Shown here: positions 17,945-25,641 of the stretch, one piece after another
Layout: the number at the start of each line of letters is the position of its first letter
Numbering within the stretch: position 1 is the stretch's first letter
Origin: Shouchella patagoniensis
GTDB lineage: Bacteria > Bacillota > Bacilli > Bacillales > Bacillaceae_D
Reading direction: 5' to 3'
Length of the DNA stretch: 64,000 bases
Assembly: GCF_002019705.1 (NCBI RefSeq)
Contig: NZ_KV917377.1
Span: 1,610,565-1,674,564 of the forward strand
Program-made: the position numbers and the translations under genes
The notes under the pieces: generated by a model
Told to the model about the DNA's origin: nothing
Databases searched by the model: none
The model's input: only the letters and a program-made list of their open reading frames with translations

Positions 17945-19237
17945 ATGCAAATTCATGTTGTACAGCCAGAGGAAACGCTCCAAGGTATTTCCCAGGCATA
18001 CAGCACATCAGCACAATCGATTATAGAAGCAAATGAATTAGACGCGCCAGATCAACTCGTCATTGGTCAAACACTCGTTATCCCTATTTATGGACGCTAT
18101 TACTTTGTTCAACCAGGTGACTCTCTCTCTCTCATTGCCAATCGCTATGGCATTCCTGCCCTAGAACTTGCCCGCATTAATGGTATTCCATTAAATCAAA
18201 CGTTATATCCAGGTTTTCGTCTTTATTTGCCTCCAGGGCAACTAATGGAGATTGAGACAAACGCTTATATTGAACCCATGGGTGAGACGGTCAGTCAAGA
18301 ACTTCTCTCAAGTGCACAAAATGTAGCCTCATACTTAACTTACCTTGCTCCATTTAGCTATCAAATAAACAGAGATGGTAGCATAGCTCAAGTACCACTT
18401 GACAGCATACCAGATATTGCCGATCAAACTGGAGCTTCTTTAATGATGGTTATAACGAATTTAGAAGAAGGTGCTTTTAGCGGAGAACTAGGGCAAACCG
18501 TTTTAGAAAACGATAAATTGCAAAACGCACTTCTAGATTCAATTATCGCGGAAGCCAATCGGGTTGGGCGTTTCTCGGATGTACATTTTGATTTTGAGTT
18601 TCTCCCTCCTACCATGCGAGAACCTTATAATCAGTTTCTTGAGAAAGCAGTAGGTCGTTTGCACGAGCAAGGATTACTTGTTTCAACAGCACTTGCCCCT
18701 AAAACAAGTTCGAGCCAAGAAGGACAATGGTATGAGGCACATGATTATGGTGCGCATGGAGCTATTGTCGACTTTGTTGTACTTATGACTTATGAATGGG
18801 GTTATTCTGGTGGACCACCTCTTGCAGTATCACCCATTGGTCCTGTAACCGAAGTAGTTGTCTACGCCTTAACAGAAATACCTGCTGAAAAAATCATGCT
18901 TGGGCAAAACCTCTATGGATATGATTGGACGTTACCTTTTACTCCTGAAGGCGATTATGCTCGAGCGCTAAGCCCTCAACAAGCAATTTCTGTCGCACGA
19001 GAAAACAACGTGACAATTCAATATAGTGAGCAATCTCAGGCTCCATTTTTCTTTTATACAGATACTAATGGTGCAGAACATGAAGTTTGGTTTGAAGATG
19101 GCCGATCAATCCAAGCTAAGTTTGACTTAATCAAGCGCTATCGACTGCGAGGCATCAGCTATTGGAAGCTAGGACTTTCCTTCCCTCAGAATTGGTTATT
19201 ACTTGCTGATCAATTTGAAATAAGAAAGCGTAGTTAA
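17945..19237 (+). CDS. sleL: Spore cortex-lytic/germination N-acetylglucosaminidase (LysM + GH18)
   Basis: Cleaves cortex peptidoglycan or its fragments during germination. Two LysM modules lie at residues 2-47 (IHVVQPEETLQGISQAYSTS) and 50-95 (YFVQPGDSLSLIANRYGIP). The rest is a GH18 domain with the catalytic stretch DVHFDFEFLPPTM near 215, STALAPKTSS, IVDFVVLMTYEWGYSGGPP and GISYWKLGLSFPQNW. At 430 residues it matches B. subtilis SleL (YaaH, about 427) throughout. There is no signal peptide, as usual for this spore coat protein. The ATG at 17945 has AAAGGGG upstream. It implies that the organism forms endospores. Confidence 0.93.
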   Translation: MQIHVVQPEETLQGISQAYSTSAQSIIEANELDAPDQLVIGQTLVIPIYGRYYFVQPGDSLSLIANRYGIPALELARINGIPLNQTLYPGFRLYLPPGQLMEIETNAYIEPMGETVSQELLSSAQNVASYLTYLAPFSYQINRDGSIAQVPLDSIPDIADQTGASLMMVITNLEEGAFSGELGQTVLENDKLQNALLDSIIAEANRVGRFSDVHFDFEFLPPTMREPYNQFLEKAVGRLHEQGLLVSTALAPKTSSSQEGQWYEAHDYGAHGAIVDFVVLMTYEWGYSGGPPLAVSPIGPVTEVVVYALTEIPAEKIMLGQNLYGYDWTLPFTPEGDYARALSPQQAISVARENNVTIQYSEQSQAPFFFYTDTNGAEHEVWFEDGRSIQAKFDLIKRYRLRGISYWKLGLSFPQNWLLLADQFEIRKRS

Positions 19238-19244
19238 GATGTCC

Positions 19245-19274
19245 ACTCGTTGGGTTATTCCAGCGAGTTTTTGT
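19245..19274 (+). terminator. Rho-independent terminator of sleL
   Basis: ACTCGTTGG, loop GTTATT, CCAGCGAGT (one G-U pair), then TTTTGTTT. Confidence 0.88.
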
Positions 19275-19395
19275 TTATTTATGTAGTAAAAAGTGAATAT
19301 AATATACATAATTTAATTTCTACTTGATTTTCAGCTTTAGCGACTTCCTTTGTTATTATAGCGATACCAAAATTATAGATAAGAAGGTGTTTAGT

Positions 19396-20151
19396 ATGAA
19401 ACAAGAAATGATCATTATTACTGGTGCAGCATCTGGAATTGGTCGCGCAACTGCAATTGCGTTTGCTAAACAAGGTAAATCTTTGGCATTAATTGATCAA
19501 AATAAAGGAAATTTAAAAGAAATACAAGCTGAATTTGGCGAAAAACTTATCTCAATTTATGAAGGAGACGTCTCTAATCCAGAGCAAATGAAAGAGATCT
19601 TTACTAACATCGCCATGTCAACAAAAACTGTTACCACTCTTTTTGCTAATGCAGGAATTAATGGCATATTTACATCAATTGAAGCGTTTGAACCAGAAGA
19701 TTGGGATAAAACCATGTCCATTAATTTAAAAGGCACATTTTTAAGTGTAAAATATGCCATTCCACTTATGAAAGAAAATGGTGGAAGCATTGTGATTACA
19801 AGCTCAGTTAATGGTACCCGTGTTTTTTCGAATGTTGGAATGGCCGCATATAGTTCGTCGAAAGCAGCAGTTGCTGCTTTCGGCAAGATGGCTGCACTTG
19901 AACTTTCTAATTATGGCATTCGGGTTAATGTTATATGTCCCGGAGCCATTCAAACAAATATCGGAGAACGTACACATAAACATGAAACAGAGCTGAAATC
20001 ACTAGAGTTTAAAAAAGAAACAGACCGCTCTCCCACACCACCTGGTACGCCGGAACAAGTAGCGGATATGGTTACCTTCTTAACCTCTGATAAAGCAAAG
20101 CATATAAGTGGAACTGAAATCGTTATTGATGGCGCTCAAACACTCCTATAA
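19396..20151 (+). CDS. Short-chain dehydrogenase/reductase
   Basis: A classical SDR oxidoreductase of 252 residues. The dinucleotide-binding motif is TGAASGIGRATA (residues 9-20), then D-rich strand ends (ALIDQN, YEGDVSN), LFANAGING, and the catalytic Ser in IVITSSVNG with Tyr and Lys in YSSSKAAVAAF. After the active site come VNVICPGAIQTNIG and the C-terminal SGTEIVIDGAQTLL, as in glucose-1-dehydrogenase-type SDRs. ATG at 19396 has AAGGTG 7 nt upstream. The substrate cannot be told. It stands alone, with a terminator on each side. Confidence 0.88.
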   Translation: MKQEMIIITGAASGIGRATAIAFAKQGKSLALIDQNKGNLKEIQAEFGEKLISIYEGDVSNPEQMKEIFTNIAMSTKTVTTLFANAGINGIFTSIEAFEPEDWDKTMSINLKGTFLSVKYAIPLMKENGGSIVITSSVNGTRVFSNVGMAAYSSSKAAVAAFGKMAALELSNYGIRVNVICPGAIQTNIGERTHKHETELKSLEFKKETDRSPTPPGTPEQVADMVTFLTSDKAKHISGTEIVIDGAQTLL

Positions 20152-20170
20152 AAATTCGTGTTCTAAATTA

Positions 20171-20203
20171 GCTAGCAGTCACATTTGGCTTGTTAGCTTT
20201 TTT
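20171..20203 (+). terminator. Terminator of the SDR gene
   Basis: GCTAGCA and TGTTAGC (one G-U pair) with a 13-nt loop, followed by six T. Confidence 0.75.
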
Positions 20204-20255
20204 ATATTCGATTTCTTTGTTTCATTTAAAACTTATCGTTTACATGATTACACTC

Positions 20256-20299
20256 ATTAAAACAATAAAAATAGCCTCAACCACATTTAGGTTAAAGCT
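20256..20299 (-). terminator. Terminator of the 40-residue membrane protein gene
   Basis: On the minus strand AGCTTTAACC, loop TAAATGT, GGTTGAGGCT pair fully when G-U pairs are allowed, then ATTTTTATTGTTTT. Pairing by G-U works only in the minus-strand RNA, which fixes its direction. Confidence 0.75.
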
Positions 20300-20420
20300 A
20301 CACGGAAAAGAAAATCCAGTAGATAAGGGCTACAATTCCCATCCAGATTGGCAAACTCAGTAAAGTGCCCCACAGCACTCCAATCATAAAGCGCCCGTCT
20401 TGCATCACTTGATCCCTCAT
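20298..20420 (-). CDS. 40-residue single-span membrane protein
   Basis: A short gene below usual ORF cut-offs. It encodes a polar start (MRDQVMQDGRFM) and then one long hydrophobic segment (IGVLWGTLLSLPIWMGIVAL continuing to IYWIFFSV). The support is a strong ribosome site, AAAGGAGG 7 nt before the ATG, and a strand-specific terminator that begins at the stop codon. It sits in the gap between the SDR gene and the sugar transporter operon. I know no assigned function; its size fits small regulatory or sporulation membrane proteins, which is only a suggestion. Confidence 0.7.
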   Translation of the reverse strand: MRDQVMQDGRFMIGVLWGTLLSLPIWMGIVALIYWIFFSV

Positions 20421-20534
20421 TTGCACTCCTCCTTTTATTAGCATTTTAAACAAAAAGGAGGTTAATTATTCCTACATCTTTTAGCAACTCTTTTATATTA
20501 TGGAGAATTCATGTAGTGAGTTCGAAAAACATAC

Positions 20535-20565
20535 AAAAAAAGCGCTCATATATGAGCGCTTTTTT
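20535..20565. terminator. Terminator at the end of the sugar ABC operon
   Basis: AAAAAAAGCGCTCATA and its complement TATGAGCGCTTTTTT; the hairpin contains the stop codon of the gene at 20546. Confidence 0.9.
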
Positions 20566-21241
20566 GAAGGGCATTGTCCGTTCTCCCTTCCATTATAAGT
20601 TCAGAACGGCTAACTACCCCGCTCGTCATTCGATTAAAGAATAATGCTGCTATTCCTGGCAATAACAACGCATTCCCAACAATTGTTACTGTAAGAAGTG
20701 CAGCAAACAGTGCTAGTTGGATAAAGCAACCCATTGTATAAAGTGGATTGGCCAGAAGTAACTTTACACTCGTTATCATCGCTTTTGGTAGAGTTAACTG
20801 GTGTTTTATAATGAGTGGCACTGTATACAGCTGACTAAGTGCAATCATCCCTGCAAAATACGTTTGGAAACAAGCAATTGCGAAAGCAAACCATGTTCCT
20901 TCAACCGACCAATGCCACCAAGAAGCAATTAAGATTAGAACAAAAGCTCCAAAAACACAAGCAATCCCTACACCCTGAAAATAATGTCGCTTTACTCCTT
21001 TTAAGAATTCAAGTATTAATGGGCTTTTTTTATTCGTGAGCATTGACTCTACACAAACAGACGCGCCGAAAAAAACAGGTCCTCCAACTACAAGCATATA
21101 AACGATCGCTAACTGCCATGGTAAAAATAAGACAAAAGGTATTAATGAAATAGAAACGAACAAGCTTATCGCAATAATGGAGACAATGTAATGATACATA
21201 TCTTTTGCTGTTACTCGAAGGATCGATGTTACAGAAAACAT
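20546..21241 (-). CDS. Polytopic membrane protein of unknown function in sugar ABC operon
   Basis: 231 residues with about five to six hydrophobic helices (for example IVSIIAISLFVSISLIPFVL, IAIVYMLVVGG-like and LALFAALLTVTIVGNALLLP). The start codon follows the stop of the ABC ATPase gene by 4 bp with GGGTGAGT as RBS, so it is the last gene of the importer operon. Membrane proteins at this position in Bacillus sugar operons are often of the YesL/DUF624 group, but I do not see a clear match to that family and leave the function open. The soluble tail ends EGRTDNALQKSAHI. Confidence 0.7.
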   Translation of the reverse strand: MFSVTSILRVTAKDMYHYIVSIIAISLFVSISLIPFVLFLPWQLAIVYMLVVGGPVFFGASVCVESMLTNKKSPLILEFLKGVKRHYFQGVGIACVFGAFVLILIASWWHWSVEGTWFAFAIACFQTYFAGMIALSQLYTVPLIIKHQLTLPKAMITSVKLLLANPLYTMGCFIQLALFAALLTVTIVGNALLLPGIAALFFNRMTSGVVSRSELIMEGRTDNALQKSAHI

Positions 21242-21245
21242 ATAC

Positions 21246-22340
21246 TCACCCTATCCGTTGCTCGGTTTTTTTATTAAAAAGATGCATTTTCTCCATTTGA
21301 AAGGATACACGGACATTTTCACCAGGACGCACAAAGGATTCACCTGATATTTTCGCAATAATATCACTTTCATTTACAGAGAAATAAAGCAAGTTTTCTG
21401 CACCTAGATGTTCAAATACCTTAATATTTACATCAAGATCTCCTTCTTCTCCTAAAGAAAGTTTAATATGTTCAGGACGAATTCCAAAGATAACTTCTTC
21501 TCCAATATAACCCTCGGTCATTTTTTTAATTTCTTTAGGAATTGGCCAGAGCCTATCACCAATAAGTATTTCATTAGCGGAAGCAACCTTAGCCGGAAGA
21601 AAATTCATTGCTGGTGAACCAATAAAGCCCGCTACAAATATGTTAGCTGGTTTGGCATACAGCTCTTGCGGCGAAGCAATTTGCTGAATTTCACCTTTGT
21701 TCATAACCACAATCCGCTGTCCTAGTGTCATTGCTTCCACTTGATCGTGTGTAACGTAAACAATTGTTGCACCAAGACGCTGATGAAGTTCTGCCAATTC
21801 GATTCGCATTTGAACACGTAATTTCGCATCTAGGTTCGATAAAGGTTCATCAAAAAGAAATACTTTCGGATCCCGAACAATCGCTCGCCCTACTGCCACG
21901 CGTTGACGTTGTCCTCCTGATAATTCACGCGGCTTTCTTTCTAATAATTCATCCAATCCTAAAATTTTTGTGGCATACTCGACTTTGTCGTCAATCAAAG
22001 TCTTTTCGGTTTTCATGTTTTTTAAACCAAAACTCAAATTTTGTTTAATCGACATATGGGGGTATAATGCATAATCTTGGAACACCATTGCAATATCTCT
22101 GTCTTTTGGATGGACATGATTCACAAGTTGATCATCAATATAAATATTTCCTTCAGTTTGTTTTTCAAGCCCAGCAATCATTCGTAAAGAGGTTGTTTTC
22201 CCACAACCAGAAGGACCTACAAAAACAAGAAACTCTTTATCTTTGATTTCAAAATTAGCTTTATTTACGGCCGTAAAAGCCCCGCCCTTTTTTCCATCAA
22301 AAAAAGTTTTAGTAATTTGATCAAAAACGATTGTAGCCAT
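21246..22340 (-). CDS. Sugar ABC importer ATPase, MsmX/UgpC type
   Basis: Energises the permease pair encoded upstream. The 364 residues have Walker A GPSGCGKTTSL (42-52), Q-loop MVFQDYALYPHM, signature LSGGQRQRVAVGRAI, Walker B VFLFDEPLSNLDAKLR and switch His in YVTHDQVEAM. The C-terminal 130 residues (PAMNFLPAKV, EEVIFGIRPEHIKLS, SFVRPGENVRVSFQ) are the regulatory beta-domain of the MalK/MsmX group. Many Bacillus importers share one MsmX; this one has a dedicated ATPase in the operon. ATG preceded by ATAGGTG, 7 bp after the permease gene. Confidence 0.93.
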   Translation of the reverse strand: MATIVFDQITKTFFDGKKGGAFTAVNKANFEIKDKEFLVFVGPSGCGKTTSLRMIAGLEKQTEGNIYIDDQLVNHVHPKDRDIAMVFQDYALYPHMSIKQNLSFGLKNMKTEKTLIDDKVEYATKILGLDELLERKPRELSGGQRQRVAVGRAIVRDPKVFLFDEPLSNLDAKLRVQMRIELAELHQRLGATIVYVTHDQVEAMTLGQRIVVMNKGEIQQIASPQELYAKPANIFVAGFIGSPAMNFLPAKVASANEILIGDRLWPIPKEIKKMTEGYIGEEVIFGIRPEHIKLSLGEEGDLDVNIKVFEHLGAENLLYFSVNESDIIAKISGESFVRPGENVRVSFQMEKMHLFNKKTEQRIG

Positions 22341-22347
22341 TTTTCAC

Positions 22348-23223
22348 CTATCCTTTCACAGCCCCAATGGTAATGCCTTGCAAGAAGTATTTTTGCAAAG
22401 AGAAAAACAAAATAAACATTGGCAGTGCTGCCACAACTGATCCAGCCATCATAGCTCCAAAATCAGTTGACTCTGCAAATTTAAAACTGGCCAGCCCAAT
22501 TTGTATCGTCCTCATGGAACTTGTTTGCGTTACTAAAAACGGCCAGAAAAATTCATTCCACGTAGCAACAAATGTAAAGATTGCCAAGACAGCAAGGCCA
22601 GGCTTCGAAATAGGCAATATGATCTTATAAAAGATACGCCATTCACTACATCCATCTATTCGAGCTGCTTGAATAAGTGTCGACGGTAACGTGGACATGT
22701 ATTGCTTCATTAAAAATATATTCCCCACAGTTGCAAACATCGGCAACATGATTGCCGTGTACGTATTACCCAATTGAAATGTATTAACCACAATAATATA
22801 TACCGGAATTAAAGTTACTTGTGCAGGAATCATCATTGTTCCTAATAACATCCAAAAAATCATATTCCGACCAGGGAACCTTAGTTTAGCAAATGCATAC
22901 CCTGCCAAAGAACAAAAAAGAACGTTCGTGAACGTTAAAACGGAAGATACGAATAAACTATTGCCTAGCCAGCGCATCGCATCTGTTTCAGTAAAAAAAC
23001 GAATATAAGTCGCAAGCGTAGGTCGTTTTGGAAACCATTCTGGAGAAAAAGACGCTGTTGCAGCTGTATCTTTAAACGACATAACAAACATCCAGTAAAG
23101 TGGTATTAGCGTTATAACAATCCAAAAAAATAAAATAAGGTAACTAATGATTCGGGCAGCCGCCTTTTTCCGTTCTGGACGACGGTTTAAAGGGGTTTCA
23201 TGGTTAATTGCTGGTTGGCTCAT
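22348..23223 (-). CDS. Sugar ABC importer permease, MalG/inner type
   Basis: 291 residues, six membrane helices. The coupling loop to the ATPase is the EAA-like stretch near residues 185-205 (STLIQAARIDGCSEWRIFYK followed by IILPISKPGLA). The start MSQPAINHETPLNRRPERKK is cytosolic, and WVITLIPLYWMFVMSFKD-like segments follow, typical of the carbohydrate uptake CUT1 family. It follows the MalF-type partner by 20 bp. Substrate inferred from the operon: an N-acetylglucosamine-containing sugar or muropeptide fragment. Confidence 0.92.
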   Translation of the reverse strand: MSQPAINHETPLNRRPERKKAAARIISYLILFFWIVITLIPLYWMFVMSFKDTAATASFSPEWFPKRPTLATYIRFFTETDAMRWLGNSLFVSSVLTFTNVLFCSLAGYAFAKLRFPGRNMIFWMLLGTMMIPAQVTLIPVYIIVVNTFQLGNTYTAIMLPMFATVGNIFLMKQYMSTLPSTLIQAARIDGCSEWRIFYKIILPISKPGLAVLAIFTFVATWNEFFWPFLVTQTSSMRTIQIGLASFKFAESTDFGAMMAGSVVAALPMFILFFSLQKYFLQGITIGAVKG

Positions 23224-23243
23224 TCTGTTTTGCCCCCCATATT

Positions 23244-24152
23244 CTAAAATTCTACGTCACTAGACATCAATTTAAATTGAAAGATTGAAGCCAAAATAAT
23301 AACAATTCCAAGCGCAAACGACTCTGCTGCTGCAAGCCCAAATTGATAATATTCGAATGCATGTACATAAATTAAATAGGCAATCGTTGTTGTAGCAAAG
23401 TTTGGCCCACCTTGAGTCATTAAATAGATACTCATAAATACTTGAAATGAACCGATTATACCCATTACTAATAAATACAACGTTGTAGGTTTCAAGAGTG
23501 GAATTGTAATATTCCGAAACTGGGACCACGAACTGGCGTGATCAATATCAGCTGCTTCATAGAGTGAACGTGGTATGCCCCCCAGTGCTGCCAAATATAA
23601 AATAATTCCAGCACCATGTCCTGTCAGCCAGCTCATCAATATCAGTGCAAATAGTGCCGTGCTGCTACTTCCAAGCCACATTTGATTATCGATTCCGATA
23701 TAATTTAAAATCATATTTAAAAGCCCCATGTTTGTCGGATCATAGATCCAAAACCATACAAGCGCCATCGTAACACCTGAAGCTACGGTAGGTAAGTATA
23801 GAGATGCTTTAAAAAATGTCTGCATCTTTTTACCTCGTGGGAAGATAAGTACAGCTAAGACGAGAGTAATGGCAACACTTACTGGCACTGTCGCAACTGT
23901 GAAAATGAACGTATTTCGCATAGATCGCCAGAATATTTCATCGTTTAACATCTGCTTATAATTATCTAAACCGATAAAGGTTGAACCCATCACATGGTAA
24001 TTTTGAAAGCTCATTATGAACGCATAAATAACCGGAATAAATGTAAACAACAGAAACACAAGTATCGGCACTGTGATAAACACATAGCACCAACCATAAT
24101 CACGAAAAAATAAGTTTATTTTCGACGGCTGGACTTGAGCCTTTCTTTCCAT
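23244..24152 (-). CDS. Sugar ABC importer permease, MalF type
   Basis: 302 residues with six membrane helices and a periplasm-facing first loop. GCYVF-like start (YGWCYVFITVPILVFLLFTF) leads into FIPVIYAFIMSFQNYHVMGS; the EAA loop is near residues 190-215 (LGGIPRSLYEAADIDHASSW, RNITIPLLKPTTLY). CUT1-family partner of the next gene. AAGGAG precedes the ATG. A 9-bp stem-loop separates it from the binding-protein gene, an arrangement usually linked to higher expression of the binding protein. Confidence 0.92.
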   Translation of the reverse strand: MERKAQVQPSKINLFFRDYGWCYVFITVPILVFLLFTFIPVIYAFIMSFQNYHVMGSTFIGLDNYKQMLNDEIFWRSMRNTFIFTVATVPVSVAITLVLAVLIFPRGKKMQTFFKASLYLPTVASGVTMALVWFWIYDPTNMGLLNMILNYIGIDNQMWLGSSSTALFALILMSWLTGHGAGIILYLAALGGIPRSLYEAADIDHASSWSQFRNITIPLLKPTTLYLLVMGIIGSFQVFMSIYLMTQGGPNFATTTIAYLIYVHAFEYYQFGLAAAESFALGIVIILASIFQFKLMSSDVEF

Positions 24153-24177
24153 CTGGATGCACTCCTTTACTTTGAGA

Positions 24178-24203
24178 TAGAAGAGGAGGCCTCCCCTCTT
24201 CTA
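24178..24203 (-). other. Intercistronic stem-loop after the binding-protein gene
   Basis: TAGAAGAGG pairs with CCTCTTCTA around an AGGCCTCC loop. There is no T-run, so it more likely stabilises the 3' end of the binding-protein message or causes partial termination. Confidence 0.6.
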
Positions 24204-24225
24204 TTCATCATAATTGTCTACAGTA

Positions 24226-25596
24226 TTAAGGTTTAAACTGCCCAGACTCCGCCTCAGTTTTAAACTTGTCGAGTGCTTCTTGAGGCGTCAATTCTCCGCT
24301 AATTAGCCCTTGAAATGTAGGTACAACAACTTGAGTCTTAAACATGTCATCTTTTGCAGCTAATTCACTATTAATTGTGTTTGGAGGGAGTACATTTCCA
24401 GCCAGACGTTGAGCAGCCAATTCATTCTCTTCCGACAATGGTAAATCATAATCATTTGCTGCTTGCGCATGAACAATCGGCAACGCAAGTGCAGATGAAG
24501 TCATTCCAATTGCATCTGAACCGGCTAGATGTTCAAGTACTTTTACGCTATTAGCAACATGTTCATCTGTGGCATTACGTTGAGTAAAGAGCAAATACCC
24601 TTCAGACCCACCTTGTGCAACCTCTTCCGCTCCTTCATTATGCGGAATTGGTAAAATAACGAACTCCAGCTCTTCACCTTCAGTTTCACCATTTCTAATT
24701 TCTTCATTACGCGTTTCTACCATTGGTTCTGAGTAGGGAATTGCTCTACCAAAGAACAGTGCTTGATAGTTATAAAACATTTCTTGGCGTTTCGTCGCAT
24801 CAATCGCTGCGGTTTCAGAAGGCATGATACCATCATCGCGAAGCTTCACAATAAACTCCATCGCTTCTAGTATCTTTTCATCATCCCATTCGATTCCCTC
24901 TTCCGTCATTCGATAAGGAATGCCGTTGTTTCTTGCAAGGTGGTCTAGTAATTCTTCATCAACACCTTGGAAGACAAACCCATATTGTGGTTCTCCATTA
25001 TTGTTTTCTTGCTCGCCAATTGAAGCAAGCTCGTAAAATTCATCCCACGTCCAACCTTCCGATTGGATTTTTTTATAATCAACACCATATTCCTCTAACA
25101 GAGCTTTATTTCCACCCCAAACATGTAGATACTGATAAAGTGGTAACCCATAAAGTGAACCTTCTAATCTCATATGATCAAGAGCAATATCATCATAATC
25201 GCTTAAATTGATGTTAAGTTTATCGTCAATATCTACTAATAATTGTGTTTCTTTATATTTTCCAAGAGGACGTCCGAAATAAAGATCCGGAGGAGTTCCA
25301 GTATTTAATGCAATATCAAACTTTTGTAATCCTTCTGCCCACGATAAAATTTCATACTCCACTTTAATAGTAGGATTCTCATCTTCGAATTCTGCGATAG
25401 ACTCCTGAAGCTCACCTTCATAGTCCCCATGTACAGGGTACGTCCACACCGTGACGACATCTTGTTCTTCAGAACCACTATTACCATTTCCACCTGAACT
25501 CTGTTGCGAGCCACCGTCACTATCTCCGCCACCACAAGCTGCTAAAGTAAAGATCATTGCACCAGTTGTCGCAGAATATAGAAGCCATTTCTTCAT
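24226..25596 (-). CDS. Sugar-binding lipoprotein of ABC importer
   Basis: Extracellular solute-binding protein, family 1. The signal peptide MKKWLLYSATTGAMIFTLAAC ends in a lipobox with C21, then a Gly/Ser-rich linker and a 410-residue binding domain: VVTVWTYPVHGDYEGELQES, FEDENPTIKVEYEILSW, TGTPPDLYFGRP, and late aromatic residues typical of sugar sites. It shares the operon with a NagZ-like enzyme upstream and two permeases downstream. AAGGGGG precedes the ATG. Ligand proposed, not shown: a GlcNAc- or MurNAc-containing oligosaccharide. Confidence 0.92.
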   Translation of the reverse strand: MKKWLLYSATTGAMIFTLAACGGGDSDGGSQQSSGGNGNSGSEEQDVVTVWTYPVHGDYEGELQESIAEFEDENPTIKVEYEILSWAEGLQKFDIALNTGTPPDLYFGRPLGKYKETQLLVDIDDKLNINLSDYDDIALDHMRLEGSLYGLPLYQYLHVWGGNKALLEEYGVDYKKIQSEGWTWDEFYELASIGEQENNNGEPQYGFVFQGVDEELLDHLARNNGIPYRMTEEGIEWDDEKILEAMEFIVKLRDDGIMPSETAAIDATKRQEMFYNYQALFFGRAIPYSEPMVETRNEEIRNGETEGEELEFVILPIPHNEGAEEVAQGGSEGYLLFTQRNATDEHVANSVKVLEHLAGSDAIGMTSSALALPIVHAQAANDYDLPLSEENELAAQRLAGNVLPPNTINSELAAKDDMFKTQVVVPTFQGLISGELTPQEALDKFKTEAESGQFKP

Positions 25597-25641
25597 TTCT
25601 TATTTCCCCCTTAAACGATAATATATATTGCCATGCCGTAT

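Noticed and set aside
20546-21241. Assignment to YesL/DUF624
   Set aside because: The position in the operon fits, but I could not recognise the family's N-terminal motif, so it is left as unknown membrane protein.
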